From: Granulicella sp. S190
GTDB lineage: Bacteria; Acidobacteriota; Terriglobia; Terriglobales; Acidobacteriaceae
Reading direction: 5' to 3'
DNA: 64,000 bases
Assembly (NCBI RefSeq): GCF_009766095.1
Contig: NZ_LMUD01000008.1
Coordinates: 42,323-106,322, forward strand
This document shows positions 17,809 through 26,888 of this stretch, piece after piece. A program made the position numbers and the translations under genes. The first letter of the stretch is position 1; each line of letters starts with the position of its first letter. The notes beneath the pieces were generated by a model. It did no database searches. It was not told the DNA's origin and saw only the letters and a list, made by a program, of their open reading frames with translations.

Positions 17809-17815
17809 ATTAACC

Positions 17816-18586
17816 ATGAACCCTCTGGTAATCGCAGGACGAGCCTTCCAATCGCGGCTCATCGTTGGCACGGGAAAGTACAAGGATGGTCCGGAGACGC
17901 AGGCTGCCATCGAGGCCTCCGGCGCGGAGATGGTGACGGTCGCGGTGCGCCGGGTAAACCTCGACCGCACCAGCGAGTCGCTGCTTGATTTCATCGATCC
18001 GCTGCGCTATTTTCTGCTCCCCAATACTGCAGGCTGCTACACGGCGGAGGAGGCGATTCGCGCCGCACGGCTGGGCCGTGAGGTCGGGCTCTCTGACTGG
18101 GTCAAGATCGAGGTTATCGGCGATCAGCAAACACTCTATCCGGACGTGCAGGCGACCCTGGAAGCGACCCAAGTTCTGGTCAAAGAAGGTTTCACGGTAC
18201 TGCCTTACACCTCGGACGACATCGTCTTCGCGAAGCGGCTGATCGACGCTGGCGCGGCTGCGGTAATGCCGCTTGGCGCCCCGATAGGAACCGGCGCCGG
18301 GATAGCAAATCTTCACAACCTGCGCATGATGCGAGAGCTGATCACGGAGGTTCCACTGATAGTCGACGCGGGCTTAGGCACGGCGAGCGACGCGGCCATT
18401 GCCATGGAGATGGGCTTTGACGCGGTGCTGCTGAATACTGCCATTGCCGGGGCGAACGATCCTATCCTGATGGCGGAGGCGATGCAGCATGCAGTCCTTG
18501 CAGGGCGTCAGGCTTACCTCTCAGGCAGAATGCCGCGGAAACTCTACGCCACCGCCAGCTCGCCGCTTGAAGGAATCTCCCGCTAG
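17816..18586 (+). CDS. thiG: thiazole synthase
   Basis: ThiG is the cytoplasmic TIM-barrel enzyme that builds the thiazole phosphate moiety of thiamine from 1-deoxy-D-xylulose 5-phosphate, ThiS-thiocarboxylate and dehydroglycine. The 256-residue product has the substrate lysine K97 in [10 protein letters not shown], the phosphate-binding [10 protein letters not shown] (about 158-167) and [20 protein letters not shown] near 181-200. Length is standard. It is not beside thiS, thiC, thiO or thiE, so it is a lone thiamine gene here. The structured leader and the masked ribosome-binding site suggest strong control of this gene. Confidence 0.97.
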   Translation: MNPLVIAGRAFQSRLIVGTGKYKDGPETQAAIEASGAEMVTVAVRRVNLDRTSESLLDFIDPLRYFLLPNTAGCYTAEEAIRAARLGREVGLSDWVKIEVIGDQQTLYPDVQATLEATQVLVKEGFTVLPYTSDDIVFAKRLIDAGAAAVMPLGAPIGTGAGIANLHNLRMMRELITEVPLIVDAGLGTASDAAIAMEMGFDAVLLNTAIAGANDPILMAEAMQHAVLAGRQAYLSGRMPRKLYATASSPLEGISR

Positions 18587-18655
18587 CGTCCGGGCGGGTG
18601 CGGGGACTCAACCTCGATAGTCCATAGCTGCACCGGGATGCAGTAAACTTCGCCC

Positions 18656-19165
18656 ATGCGAGTCTTCGGCATCGACTGCGGAACCGAGTTCACCGGCTAT
18701 GGCGTGGTGGAGGTGGATTGCGACGCCCGCATGCCTCGCCTCGTTCACCTTGCCGCCGGCACCATCCGCCTCAACAAAAGAGAGAAGACACCGCTACGGC
18801 TCGTCCAGGTCTACAGCGAGCTGACTGCTCTCATCGCTCTGCATCGGCCAGAGATCGTCGCGATTGAAGAGGTCTTCTTCTCCGCGAATGTGAAGTCCGC
18901 GCTCAAGCTCGGGCAGGTTCGCGGCGTTGCCATGCTTGCCGCTGCGACCTGTGGTCTCCCGATTGCAGAGTATGCGCCGTTATCGATAAAGAGTTCAGTG
19001 GTTGGCTACGGACTAGCCGCAAAGGAGCAGGTGCAGTTCATGGTGAGACGTCTGCTGAACAACGAGAACGCCTTCGACTCACCAGATGCAGCCGATGCAT
19101 TAGCGATAGCGATCTGCCACATCCACACCGCGCAGACGCTGGATCTGCAGGGCGCGCAGCGATGA
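18656..19165 (+). CDS. ruvC: crossover junction endodeoxyribonuclease RuvC
   Basis: RuvC resolves Holliday junctions in recombinational repair. The 169-residue product retains the four acidic active-site residues, D7 in FGIDCG, E71 in VAIEEVFF, and D144 and D147 in SPDAADALA, on the RNase H fold. Length is normal. It is not beside ruvA or ruvB. The following gene starts inside its stop codon (ATGA overlap), so the two are coupled. Confidence 0.95.
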   Translation: MRVFGIDCGTEFTGYGVVEVDCDARMPRLVHLAAGTIRLNKREKTPLRLVQVYSELTALIALHRPEIVAIEEVFFSANVKSALKLGQVRGVAMLAAATCGLPIAEYAPLSIKSSVVGYGLAAKEQVQFMVRRLLNNENAFDSPDAADALAIAICHIHTAQTLDLQGAQR

Positions 19166-19869
19166 GAGCTGGTACGAGTGTGGTGTTAGGCTCCGTCCTC
19201 CTATTATCTTCTGTCTTCGCCGCTCAAGCGCAAGCTCCCACTCCAGCTTCGGCAACGACTCCGGCTGAGGTTCGTTTTCAGTTCGACCGCGTTGGGCTGC
19301 CGGTCCCTCACTTCGACCTGCGCGTGCACGAGGACGGCAAAGGCACGTATCAGGCTGAGCAGGCTGAGATGCCGGCCACCCAAACGTCGATGCGTGGCCA
19401 GGCTGCGCAGCACATCGACCGTCCCATCGATCTGACAGCGGGTACCGTGGCAAAGATCTTCAAGGCAGCGCGCTCTCTCGATCGCTTCAACGTGGAGTGC
19501 GCGTCCAGGGCGAAGAACATAGCCGACACGGGTGCCAAGACGCTGACTTACACGGGAGCGGATGGATCGGGATCCTGCGTCTATCACTACTCCGAGAACA
19601 AGACCGTCGAAGCCGTGACCGACATCTTTTTGGGGATCGCCAACACGCTCGACGAGGGCCGCATGCTGGAGTTTTTGCATCGTTATGACAGGCTAGGCCT
19701 GGATGCCGAGATGAGTACGCTTGCGCAACAGGCCCAGGAGGGACGGGCGTTGGAGTTGGGAACGATCTCTGCCACCCTGGCTGCGATTGCCGATGACACT
19801 GCCGTGATACAGCGCGTTCGGTTGCGCGCAACCAAGATGCTGGAGCAGATAGAAGCTGACCGCCACTGA
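19162..19869 (+). CDS. secreted protein of unknown function coupled to ruvC
   Basis: A 235-residue protein whose start overlaps the ruvC stop by four bases. It has a clear signal peptide (hydrophobic 7-22, AQAQA cleavage region), so it is exported. The mature part has a beta-rich first half (FQFDRVGLPVPHFDLRVHED) with two cysteines near 113 and 138 that could form a disulfide. The second half is helical and rich in D, E, A and L. I recognise no domain. Translational coupling to ruvC looks accidental in functional terms because one product is cytoplasmic and the other exported. Confidence 0.8.
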   Translation: MRAGTSVVLGSVLLLSSVFAAQAQAPTPASATTPAEVRFQFDRVGLPVPHFDLRVHEDGKGTYQAEQAEMPATQTSMRGQAAQHIDRPIDLTAGTVAKIFKAARSLDRFNVECASRAKNIADTGAKTLTYTGADGSGSCVYHYSENKTVEAVTDIFLGIANTLDEGRMLEFLHRYDRLGLDAEMSTLAQQAQEGRALELGTISATLAAIADDTAVIQRVRLRATKMLEQIEADRH

Positions 19870-19914
19870 AGTTTCCAATGAACAGCTAGTCGAAGCTGCG
19901 AGCAGGCGAGCCTC

Positions 19915-20724
19915 TTATTCGTGAGCGGCGCTCTTGAGCGAACGATAGAGCTCGGCCATCGCCTCCAGGCCCAGCGACTCTGCACGAGCCTTTGCAGGAA
20001 TGCTCGACGGCCACGCTGCGGAGAGCCGCTCCACGGCAATACCTGCAGCGCGAAGGTTATTCTGCAGCGTCTTACGCTTCTGCGCGAAGCACAGCTTCAA
20101 AAAACTGTTGAACCCCTCAGGGGCCACTCCAAGCTCTGTAAACCGCGGGGCAAAGTGCAATCGCAAAACGGTCGAATAGACCTCGGGCGGCGGTGAAAAC
20201 GCAGAGGGAGGCAGCGTGAAGAGATGGTCGACCTGCGCGTTCATCTGCGCCGTGGCAGAGAGCAGGCCATAGTCGCGCACCCCGGGCGCGGCAGAGACGC
20301 GGTCGGCGACCTCGCGCTGCATCATCAGGACGGCGCGCGCCAGGGTACCTGCGCTGCCAGCCGCTAACAACTGCAGCAGGATATCCGAGGTGATGTAGTA
20401 GGGCAGGTTTCCGATGACGTCTGCCGTCTCGCCCTCGGCCACAAGCGTTCGCAGGTCCGTTTTCAAAACGTCGCCTTCGAGAATCTGTACCTGTGGCTGA
20501 TCGCGAAAACGGAAGGTCAGCTCGGCGGCGAGAGCGCGGTCGAGCTCCAGCGCGATCAACCTCTGGCAGCGCCCCGCCAGGATGTCAGTAATGGCCCCAT
20601 GGCCGGGACCGATCTCAATGACTGTGCGCTTGCTAAGATCACCAAGGGCATCGACGATGGCGTGACGGGCTGCATCGTCCACAAGAAAATTCTGCCCCAG
20701 CTTCGGTTTATGTTTCATCTGCAT
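19915..20724 (-). CDS. rsmA: 16S rRNA dimethyladenosine transferase
   Basis: RsmA (KsgA) dimethylates the two adjacent adenosines near the 3' end of 16S rRNA, a late step of small-subunit maturation. The product (269 residues from ATG 20724, 267 from ATG 20718) has PKLGQNFLVDD, motif I VIEIGPGHGAITDIL near 40 and the catalytic NLPYYITSDIL near 117, followed by the helical C-terminal domain. The frame extends upstream to 20805 but this overlaps the divergent glgA and lacks similarity. It is divergent from glgA with about 75 bases between them. Confidence 0.95.
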   Translation of the reverse strand: MQMKHKPKLGQNFLVDDAARHAIVDALGDLSKRTVIEIGPGHGAITDILAGRCQRLIALELDRALAAELTFRFRDQPQVQILEGDVLKTDLRTLVAEGETADVIGNLPYYITSDILLQLLAAGSAGTLARAVLMMQREVADRVSAAPGVRDYGLLSATAQMNAQVDHLFTLPPSAFSPPPEVYSTVLRLHFAPRFTELGVAPEGFNSFLKLCFAQKRKTLQNNLRAAGIAVERLSAAWPSSIPAKARAESLGLEAMAELYRSLKSAAHE

Positions 20725-20799
20725 CCAATGTTTGCTGCTCAGTCTGTGTGCTCTTCTATAGACTAACGGTTTGGTTGAAAAGATAAAGGACGAAGGTAT

Positions 20800-22248
20800 A
20801 TGCATATTGTTTTCGCAGCATCCGAGTGCTCTCCCTGGGCCAAATCAGGCGGTATGGCAGATGTGGTCAGCTCGCTCCCGCGCGCGCTCGCTAAACACGG
20901 CCATCGGGTAAGCGTATTTTTCCCTTACTATCGGCAGGTCGCAAAGGCAGAGCCGAAAGCTCCGGTGGTTGTTCCCAGCATCACGATTCCATTCCCGACC
21001 TATAGTCGCTTCGTCCGCATCCTGAACGGTGGAATAGCCGGTGGAGTCCAGACCTACTTCATCGACTGCAACGAGCTCTTCGACCGCGAGGCCTTCTACG
21101 GCACTCCCTCCGGCGAATACGCCGACAACGCAGAGCGCTTTGGCCTCCTCTGCCGCGCGGTCATCGAAGCTTCAAAGATTCTCGGCGTCCCGGATCTCTT
21201 CCACGTGCACGATTGGCAGGCAGCGATGCTTCCCGTCATGCTGCGCTCTGTCTATTACTTCGATCCCGTTCTACGCAACGTCCCGGCCGTGCTGACGATT
21301 CACAACGCCGGCTATCAGGGCTGGTTTCCCCCGCAGACGATCGAAAAACTGCTTCTGCCGTGGGATATGTACACCGTCGACAAGCTGGAGCACTACGACA
21401 AGGTCGACTTCCTGAAGGGCGGAATCGTCTACGCAGACGCCATCACCACGGTAAGCCGCAAATACGCGGAAGAGATTCAGACCAGTGAGTTCGGCAATGG
21501 GCTCGATGGAGTTCTGCGCAAACGCAGTGGCGATCTGCTGGGAATCACCAACGGTATCGACTCCGAGGAGTGGAATCCGGCGACGGACTCGCACATTGCA
21601 GCGCACTACACTGCTGAAAATCTTGCCGGCAAGAAGGAGTGCCGACGCGATCTGCTCCACGCCTACGGACTCGAAGGTGTCAGCGACGACACTGCCGTCA
21701 TTGGAGTCGTCTCTCGCTTCACCACGCAGAAGGGCTTCGACTTCATCGTCGAGATCATGGACCGGCTGGCGCAGGAGGACATGGTTTTAGTCATCCTTGG
21801 CAGCGGCGAAGAGTACTACGAGCGCCTCCTGGTTGAGATGGCCGAAAGGTATCCCGCCAAAGTTCGTGTGCAGGTAAAGTTCGACATCGTGATGGCGCAC
21901 AAGATTGAAGCAGGCGCCGACATCTTCCTGATGCCCTCCCGCTATGAGCCTGGCGGGCTAAACCAGCTCTACAGCCTCAAGTACGGCACGGTTCCCGTCG
22001 TCCGCGCCACAGGCGGCCTCGACGACACCATCGACGAGCAGCCGGATGGCGAAGGCAACGGCTTCAAGTTCTGGGGGTACAACGCGTGGGAGCTCTTCGA
22101 TGCGATTCAGCGCGCCCTCGAAACCTTCCGCAACAAAGAGCAGTGGGCGAAGATGATGCGGCGAGGGATGGCGGAGGACTTCTCGTGGGACAAGCCTGCC
22201 GCAGAGTACCTGCGACTCTACGAGCGAGTCATCCAGAATCGCAGCTAG
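20800..22248 (+). CDS. glgA: glycogen synthase (ADP-glucose type)
   Basis: GlgA transfers glucose from ADP-glucose to growing glycogen (GT5 family). The 482-residue product starts with MHIVFAASECSPWAKSGGMA containing the KxGG ADP-glucose site, and has HDWQAAMLP near 138, TIHNAGYQG near 167 and the C-terminal EPGGLNQLYSLKYGTVPVVR near 386. Length is normal. A ribosome-binding site (AAGGACGAAGG) precedes the start. No other glycogen gene is adjacent. The last four bases overlap the convergent permease gene. Confidence 0.96.
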   Translation: MHIVFAASECSPWAKSGGMADVVSSLPRALAKHGHRVSVFFPYYRQVAKAEPKAPVVVPSITIPFPTYSRFVRILNGGIAGGVQTYFIDCNELFDREAFYGTPSGEYADNAERFGLLCRAVIEASKILGVPDLFHVHDWQAAMLPVMLRSVYYFDPVLRNVPAVLTIHNAGYQGWFPPQTIEKLLLPWDMYTVDKLEHYDKVDFLKGGIVYADAITTVSRKYAEEIQTSEFGNGLDGVLRKRSGDLLGITNGIDSEEWNPATDSHIAAHYTAENLAGKKECRRDLLHAYGLEGVSDDTAVIGVVSRFTTQKGFDFIVEIMDRLAQEDMVLVILGSGEEYYERLLVEMAERYPAKVRVQVKFDIVMAHKIEAGADIFLMPSRYEPGGLNQLYSLKYGTVPVVRATGGLDDTIDEQPDGEGNGFKFWGYNAWELFDAIQRALETFRNKEQWAKMMRRGMAEDFSWDKPAAEYLRLYERVIQNRS

Positions 22249-23600
22249 CTGGTCCGCCGTCGTTGCAGCACATAATGAAGCGGAACGCCAAGCAGAATAA
22301 TCCCGGTGCCGATCAGCGAGTTGCGTGGCTGATCGGCGAAGGAAAAGACCAAAAGCACCGCGGCCGCCAGAATGAAAAGCGCAGGAAGCACGGGGTATCC
22401 CCAGACACTGTAAGGCCGAGGCACCTCCGGTTCGCGCCGTCGAAACACAAAGATTGTGCTCGCCGTCAGCATGTAGAAGAGCCACTCGCCAAAGATCGCG
22501 AGGGAAAAGAGCGCCTGAAACTTGCCGATCGCGAGCAGAAGCAGGGAACTCAGCACAGCCTGAAGAATCAGTGCAGTCGAAGGCGTCTGAAACCGCGAAT
22601 TGACATGCGCCAGTTGTTTGAAGAAGAGTCCATCGCGCGCAGCGGCGAACGGCACACGTGCCCCTGAGAGCGACGACCCCACAAAGGTTGCGCATATGCT
22701 CACTGCCATGCCAATCGACACCAGGATCGCTCCCCACGGTCCGGCGACCAGCCGCATCGCGTCGGCTGCGGGCCGATCCGCTATGGCGATCGCCGCGGCC
22801 GGCAGGACATACTGAATCGCTGCATTGGTCAGCATATAAAGCGCACCAACGATGGCAACGCCGCCGACCAAAGCCAGCGGCATGCTGCGCTGCGGCCTCT
22901 GTACCTCGCCAGCCATCGTCACGACGTCGCTCCATCCGTCGTAGGCCCACAGCGCCGCGACTAGCGCGATCATGAATCCGGTGAATCCTCCCCGCGCTCC
23001 CGTAAAATCTGTGCTGAAGTTGTGCCACGATCCATGTTGGCCGGCCGCGCCAAAGCAAAAGCCCGCGATCACTAAAATCAGCGCGCCCTTCAGCCAGGTC
23101 AACAGAAGCTGCACGTTGGCCGATCGTCTTGTCCCGATGATGTTCAGAATGGTGATGAGCCACGTCACCGTAATGGAGAAGATCTGTCCCCAAAACAGGT
23201 GAAAAAACGCAGGCCGCGCGAAGAAGCTGAAGACCGCAAAAGTGCCAAGCACCCGCGCCAGGCCTGAAGCGACTGTCGCCAGCGACGCAGGCTTGGCCAC
23301 CGTGATCTGCGTCCACATATAGAGAAAGCCGGTAAGGTCTCCATAGGCCTCACGCAGAAAGGCATACTCGCCGCCATACTTAGGCCGCGCGGCGGCGATC
23401 TCCGCGTAAGTCATAGCCCCAAAGAGCGAGAGCAGGCCGCCCACGATCCACACCACGTACACCATGCGGGACGAGCCCACCGCCGCCATCATCTCTCGCG
23501 GCACCAGAAAAATGCCGCTCCCAATAATGATGCCCACCACGATAGAAGTGGCGTGGGATGCGTTCAGAACGCGAGGCAGTTCAGACTGACTTTTCGGCAT
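22245..23600 (-). CDS. APC family amino-acid permease
   Basis: A 451-residue inner-membrane transporter with about 12 hydrophobic segments, of the amino acid-polyamine-organocation superfamily. The first helix has the substrate-binding GxG pattern (VVGIIIGSGIFLVPREM at about 21-37), and RPKYGGEYAFLREAYG near 72 resembles the LAT/AdiC-like branch. Substrate cannot be told from sequence. It is convergent with glgA (four-base overlap), leaving no room for a terminator between the two. Confidence 0.9.
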   Translation of the reverse strand: MPKSQSELPRVLNASHATSIVVGIIIGSGIFLVPREMMAAVGSSRMVYVVWIVGGLLSLFGAMTYAEIAAARPKYGGEYAFLREAYGDLTGFLYMWTQITVAKPASLATVASGLARVLGTFAVFSFFARPAFFHLFWGQIFSITVTWLITILNIIGTRRSANVQLLLTWLKGALILVIAGFCFGAAGQHGSWHNFSTDFTGARGGFTGFMIALVAALWAYDGWSDVVTMAGEVQRPQRSMPLALVGGVAIVGALYMLTNAAIQYVLPAAAIAIADRPAADAMRLVAGPWGAILVSIGMAVSICATFVGSSLSGARVPFAAARDGLFFKQLAHVNSRFQTPSTALILQAVLSSLLLLAIGKFQALFSLAIFGEWLFYMLTASTIFVFRRREPEVPRPYSVWGYPVLPALFILAAAVLLVFSFADQPRNSLIGTGIILLGVPLHYVLQRRRTS

Positions 23601-23740
23601 CGGTTCCCGGAGAGTAGCATACCCACACCGCAGAGCCGCAAGGAATAAATGGGGTCATGCCTCTCGCCTTACCCAGTTAGCAAGGCCTGTTGCCTCATGC
23701 AAAATAACCAGAAATGTAACTCGCCTGCGACAGAACAAAA

Positions 23741-23758
23741 CATCTTACTTATAAGATG
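23741..23758. promoter_or_regulatory. inverted repeat upstream of the zinc metallopeptidase
   Basis: CATCTTA and TAAGATG arms of seven bases separated by four bases, ending 23 bases before the metallopeptidase start. It could be an operator or an mRNA 5' hairpin. No regulator is known. Confidence 0.35.
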
Positions 23759-23781
23759 AAGACGCACAAACTGGAGCGACT

Positions 23782-24693
23782 ATGGACTGGACACCCGGCG
23801 GCGGACTCAGCAGCGACATTGAAGACAGACGTGGCTCCTCGGGCGGAGGTGGCGGTAACTTCGGCGGCGGCGGAATCGGCATCGTCGGCTTTCTCATCCT
23901 GCTGGTCGTCAGTCTGGTCACCGGACGCAACTATATCGGCAGCTATCTCTCGGGGCACGCCGGGTCACCATCGCCCTCGTACACGCAGCAGGCCGCTCCC
24001 TCAGCGGGCAACCGACCCGTCACTGCATCGCCGCAGGAGCAGCGTTCGGCGCAGCTCGTCTCCTGGACGCTGGACGATGTACAGAAGACCTGGGCAAAGC
24101 TTCTCCCCGAGCAAACCGGCAGAGCCTATCGGCGCTCCACCCTCGTACTCTTTCGCGGCCGCACTTACTCCGGCTGCGGCACCGCGCAATCGCAGAGCGG
24201 TCCGTTCTACTGTCCGGCGGACGAAAAGGTCTACATCGACCTTAGCTTCTGGGACGAGCTGCGGCGTCTCGGCGGCAGCAACGCAGACTTCGCGCAGGCC
24301 TACGTAGTTGCCCACGAGTTAGGTCATCACGTGCAGGATCTTCTCGGGGTCGAAGCGAAGGTGCGTCAGCTCTCCAGTCAAAACCCATCGCAGCGGAATC
24401 ATCTCTCCGTCGATCTTGAGCTGCAGGCCGACTGTCTAGCCGGTGTCTGGGCGCACAGCACAGCGCAGCGCAAGATCGTAAACGACTCCGATATCGCAGC
24501 CGGTCTTCAAGCCGCAACCGCGGTTGGCGACGATCACATCCAGCGTCTCGAACGCGGAACAGTCAGCCCTGAAACTTTCACCCATGGCACCTCTGCGCAG
24601 CGCGTCGGCTGGTTCAAACAGGGATTCCAACAGGGAACTATCGCAGCCTGCAACACCTTCAAGGTCGGGGGCGCAGTCCCAACCAACAACTAA
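23782..24693 (+). CDS. neutral zinc metallopeptidase, YpfJ family
   Basis: A 303-residue membrane-anchored protein of the Zn_peptidase (YpfJ) family. The order is a short cytoplasmic tail, a glycine-rich stretch (20-34), one membrane helix (about 35-50), a linker, and then the peptidase-like domain with AHELGHHVQDLLG near 177 as the zinc-binding HExxH. LELQADCLAGVWAH near 215 likely holds the third zinc ligand. Processing of a periplasmic or cell-surface substrate is inferred; no substrate is known for the family. It stands alone, convergent with uvrC. Confidence 0.9.
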   Translation: MDWTPGGGLSSDIEDRRGSSGGGGGNFGGGGIGIVGFLILLVVSLVTGRNYIGSYLSGHAGSPSPSYTQQAAPSAGNRPVTASPQEQRSAQLVSWTLDDVQKTWAKLLPEQTGRAYRRSTLVLFRGRTYSGCGTAQSQSGPFYCPADEKVYIDLSFWDELRRLGGSNADFAQAYVVAHELGHHVQDLLGVEAKVRQLSSQNPSQRNHLSVDLELQADCLAGVWAHSTAQRKIVNDSDIAAGLQAATAVGDDHIQRLERGTVSPETFTHGTSAQRVGWFKQGFQQGTIAACNTFKVGGAVPTNN

Positions 24694-24708
24694 GCTTGCA
24701 TGTTAGGC

Positions 24709-24735
24709 TGCCGGTTCTCTAGTTCAAAACCGGCA
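24709..24735. other. hairpin between convergent genes
   Basis: TGCCGGTT (24709-24716) and AACCGGCA (24728-24735) form an 8-bp stem spanning the uvrC stop codon, just beyond the metallopeptidase stop. No U-tract follows, so it is a possible mRNA 3'-end structure rather than a convincing intrinsic terminator. Confidence 0.35.
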
Positions 24736-26701
24736 ACACCGCAGGTTCATTCTCGCTGGCAAAGTGGCTGCGAATCTTCTCTGCCACCGCTGTATTCACC
24801 ACCGCTGTCAGCGCATCCGGCCCAGCCTGCTTGATCCCGCGCACGCTGCCGAAGTGCTCGATCAATCGCTGCCGCGTCCTCGGACCAACCCCGGGAATCG
24901 ACAGCAACTCACTATCGCGATCACGCATCTGGCGTCGCTTGCGATGGTAGGTCACGGCAAATCGATGGCTCTCATCGCGAATCTTCTGCATCAGGTGCAG
25001 CACAGGAGAACGCCGGTCCAGAACCACCGGCTCATTCTCCTGCCCGTACACATAGATAATCTCCTCGCGCTTCGCGATCGACGCCAGGGGCTGCAACGTA
25101 ATACCAATCTCCTCAAGAGCCGAGTAGGCCGCATGCAACTGGCCGAGTCCACCATCGATCAGGATCAGCGACGGGAAGGGTTTCTTATCCTCCTGCAGCC
25201 TCTTATAACGACGTTGAATCACCTCGCGCATACTGGCAAAATCGTCCACGCCCGTAACGGTCTTCACCTGAAACTTCCTGTAGTCGGACTTCTTCATCGC
25301 GCCGTCCTCCCACACCACCATGGAGGCCACGGTCTCGGCTCCTTGAATATGAGAGATATCGAAGCACTCAATCCGTCGCGGCAGCTCCTCCAGCGTGAGC
25401 GCATCCTGAAGCGCCTCCTGGATCGCCTTCATGCCGGGCTGCAAGACGCGAAACCGCTGGTCATACGACTGCTTCGCGTTCTGACATACCAGATCGACAA
25501 GAGAACGCTTTTCGCCACGCTGCGGCGCAAGAATCTCGATTCGTCTTCCAATCCTCTCCGTCAACGCCTCAGCCAGCAGCGCACGATCAGGAAATTCGAC
25601 GGGCACAAGAATCGATCGCGGCACGTAGCTCTGATCGAGATAGAGCTGCTTGAGCAAGGCAGAGAAAAACGCCGCCGGGCTGAACGCGGCTCCTGGCTCC
25701 GACACCGCCGTATGCTGCACGACGGCGATCCCCTCCTCAATCTCCGGCGCGGGAGCGGCAGGGTCCGGCTCCATGCGAGGCAGCGCCTCCAACTCCTCAA
25801 CCTCGGCGACTGCCTCCGTAACTGCATCCAGCAGAGACTCGGGCAGGTCCTCCCAGAAGAAGTCGCGCCGGTCCACAATCTTTCCGCTCCGCATGTGGAA
25901 CAGGTTCACCGCCAGCATCTCGTTCTCAAAGTGATAACCAAAAACATCGGCGTCTTCATTGTCGGCGCTCGCCATCCGCTGCTTGTCCTGCATCTGGTGC
26001 ACGGTAACGATCTGGTCTCGCAGACGCGCAGCCGTCTCGAACTGCTCCGCCTCCGCCGCCGCCGCCATGCGTTTTGTCAACACCTGCTCCAGCTCGTTTG
26101 GCCGTCCCTCAAGGAACAGCTGCACGTCGCGGATGGTCTCGCGATAAGCCTCCAGCGTCGTCAATCCTTCCAGGCACGGACCCAGGCAGCGCTTGATGTA
26201 GTACTGCAGGCATGCCCGCGGATGGTACCGCGACAGATCGACCTTGCAACTCGGAATCAGGAAGCTCCGGTGAATCAGATCGACTAGACGGTACGCAAGA
26301 TTACCCGGAAAATAGGGGCCGTAGTAGGCTCCGCCATCCTTCCGCAACCTGCGCGTCACGAAGACCTTGGGGTAGCGATCGTTCATCGTCAGCTTGATGT
26401 AGGGATACGTCTTGTCATCCCGCAGAAGAATGTTGAAGCGCGGCTTCTTCTGCTTGATGAGATTGTTCTCCAGCGCCAAGGCTTCATGCTCATTCGCGAC
26501 CGTGATGTACTCCACGTCCACGGCCTCGCGCATCAAGGTTCCGGTCTTCGCGTTGGCCTGCGAGGCATCGAGAAAATACGAGCGTACCCGCGCACGCAGG
26601 TTCTTGGCCTTGCCAACGTAGATCACCTCCCCTTCGGCGTTTTTGTACAGGTAGCAGCCCGGTTGGGTGGGGAGAGTTCGTATTTTCTGAAGTAGATCCA
26701 T
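24719..26701 (-). CDS. uvrC: excinuclease ABC subunit C
   Basis: UvrC makes the dual incisions in nucleotide excision repair. The 660-residue product has the N-terminal GIY-YIG nuclease (CYLYKNAEGEVIYVGKAKNL near 16-35), the UVR motif binding UvrB (ETAARLRDQI near 224), the RNase H-like C-terminal nuclease (CFDISHIQGAETVASMVVWE near 450) and terminal helix-hairpin-helix repeats (LSIPGVGPRTRQRLIEHFGS). Length is normal. ATG 26701 agrees with family N termini. Confidence 0.97.
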   Translation of the reverse strand: MDLLQKIRTLPTQPGCYLYKNAEGEVIYVGKAKNLRARVRSYFLDASQANAKTGTLMREAVDVEYITVANEHEALALENNLIKQKKPRFNILLRDDKTYPYIKLTMNDRYPKVFVTRRLRKDGGAYYGPYFPGNLAYRLVDLIHRSFLIPSCKVDLSRYHPRACLQYYIKRCLGPCLEGLTTLEAYRETIRDVQLFLEGRPNELEQVLTKRMAAAAEAEQFETAARLRDQIVTVHQMQDKQRMASADNEDADVFGYHFENEMLAVNLFHMRSGKIVDRRDFFWEDLPESLLDAVTEAVAEVEELEALPRMEPDPAAPAPEIEEGIAVVQHTAVSEPGAAFSPAAFFSALLKQLYLDQSYVPRSILVPVEFPDRALLAEALTERIGRRIEILAPQRGEKRSLVDLVCQNAKQSYDQRFRVLQPGMKAIQEALQDALTLEELPRRIECFDISHIQGAETVASMVVWEDGAMKKSDYRKFQVKTVTGVDDFASMREVIQRRYKRLQEDKKPFPSLILIDGGLGQLHAAYSALEEIGITLQPLASIAKREEIIYVYGQENEPVVLDRRSPVLHLMQKIRDESHRFAVTYHRKRRQMRDRDSELLSIPGVGPRTRQRLIEHFGSVRGIKQAGPDALTAVVNTAVAEKIRSHFASENEPAVLPVLN

Positions 26702-26888
26702 GCCTGTATCGCAGCCCGCATCTCAGTGTAGACGCAGCGTATACAGCCGGCCTGTGCACATGTTTGCTGAGTAGATTTGACGCGACGGCGCATCAAAAGT
26801 TCCAAGGAGCGCGTGCAACCCCGGGACTCCCGGAGGGTTGTATCGGCTTATAATGTTGAAAATATTAGATTTACGGGGAATTGGCGTT

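Larger units (their letters stand above)
17558..17815 (+). ncRNA. structured thiG leader or stand-alone small RNA, family unknown
   Basis: This stretch has no gene on either strand but forms a chain of strong helices. The first is a hairpin at 17635-17655. An 8-bp perfect stem, CTGGCGGT (17658-17665) with ACCGCCAG (17737-17744), follows and encloses a small hairpin (17666-17682) and a longer one (17689-17720). Directly abutting is a terminator-like stem (17745-17777), and then a hairpin over the thiG ribosome-binding site (17793-17808). In addition 17611-17617 is perfectly complementary to 17778-17784, which could compete with the terminator tail. The TPP riboswitch core sequences are not present. 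It may be a new riboswitch or attenuator for thiG, or a separate small RNA ending at the terminator. Confidence 0.55.

Noticed and set aside
17558..17815. TPP riboswitch before thiG
   Set aside because: The conserved CTGAGA and ACCTGATCTGG...ACCAGCG elements are not present; only a partial CTGAGG occurs.
24764..26287. 507-codon open frame antisense to uvrC
   Set aside because: Leu/Arg/His-rich composition typical of a shadow frame; uvrC is intact on the other strand.
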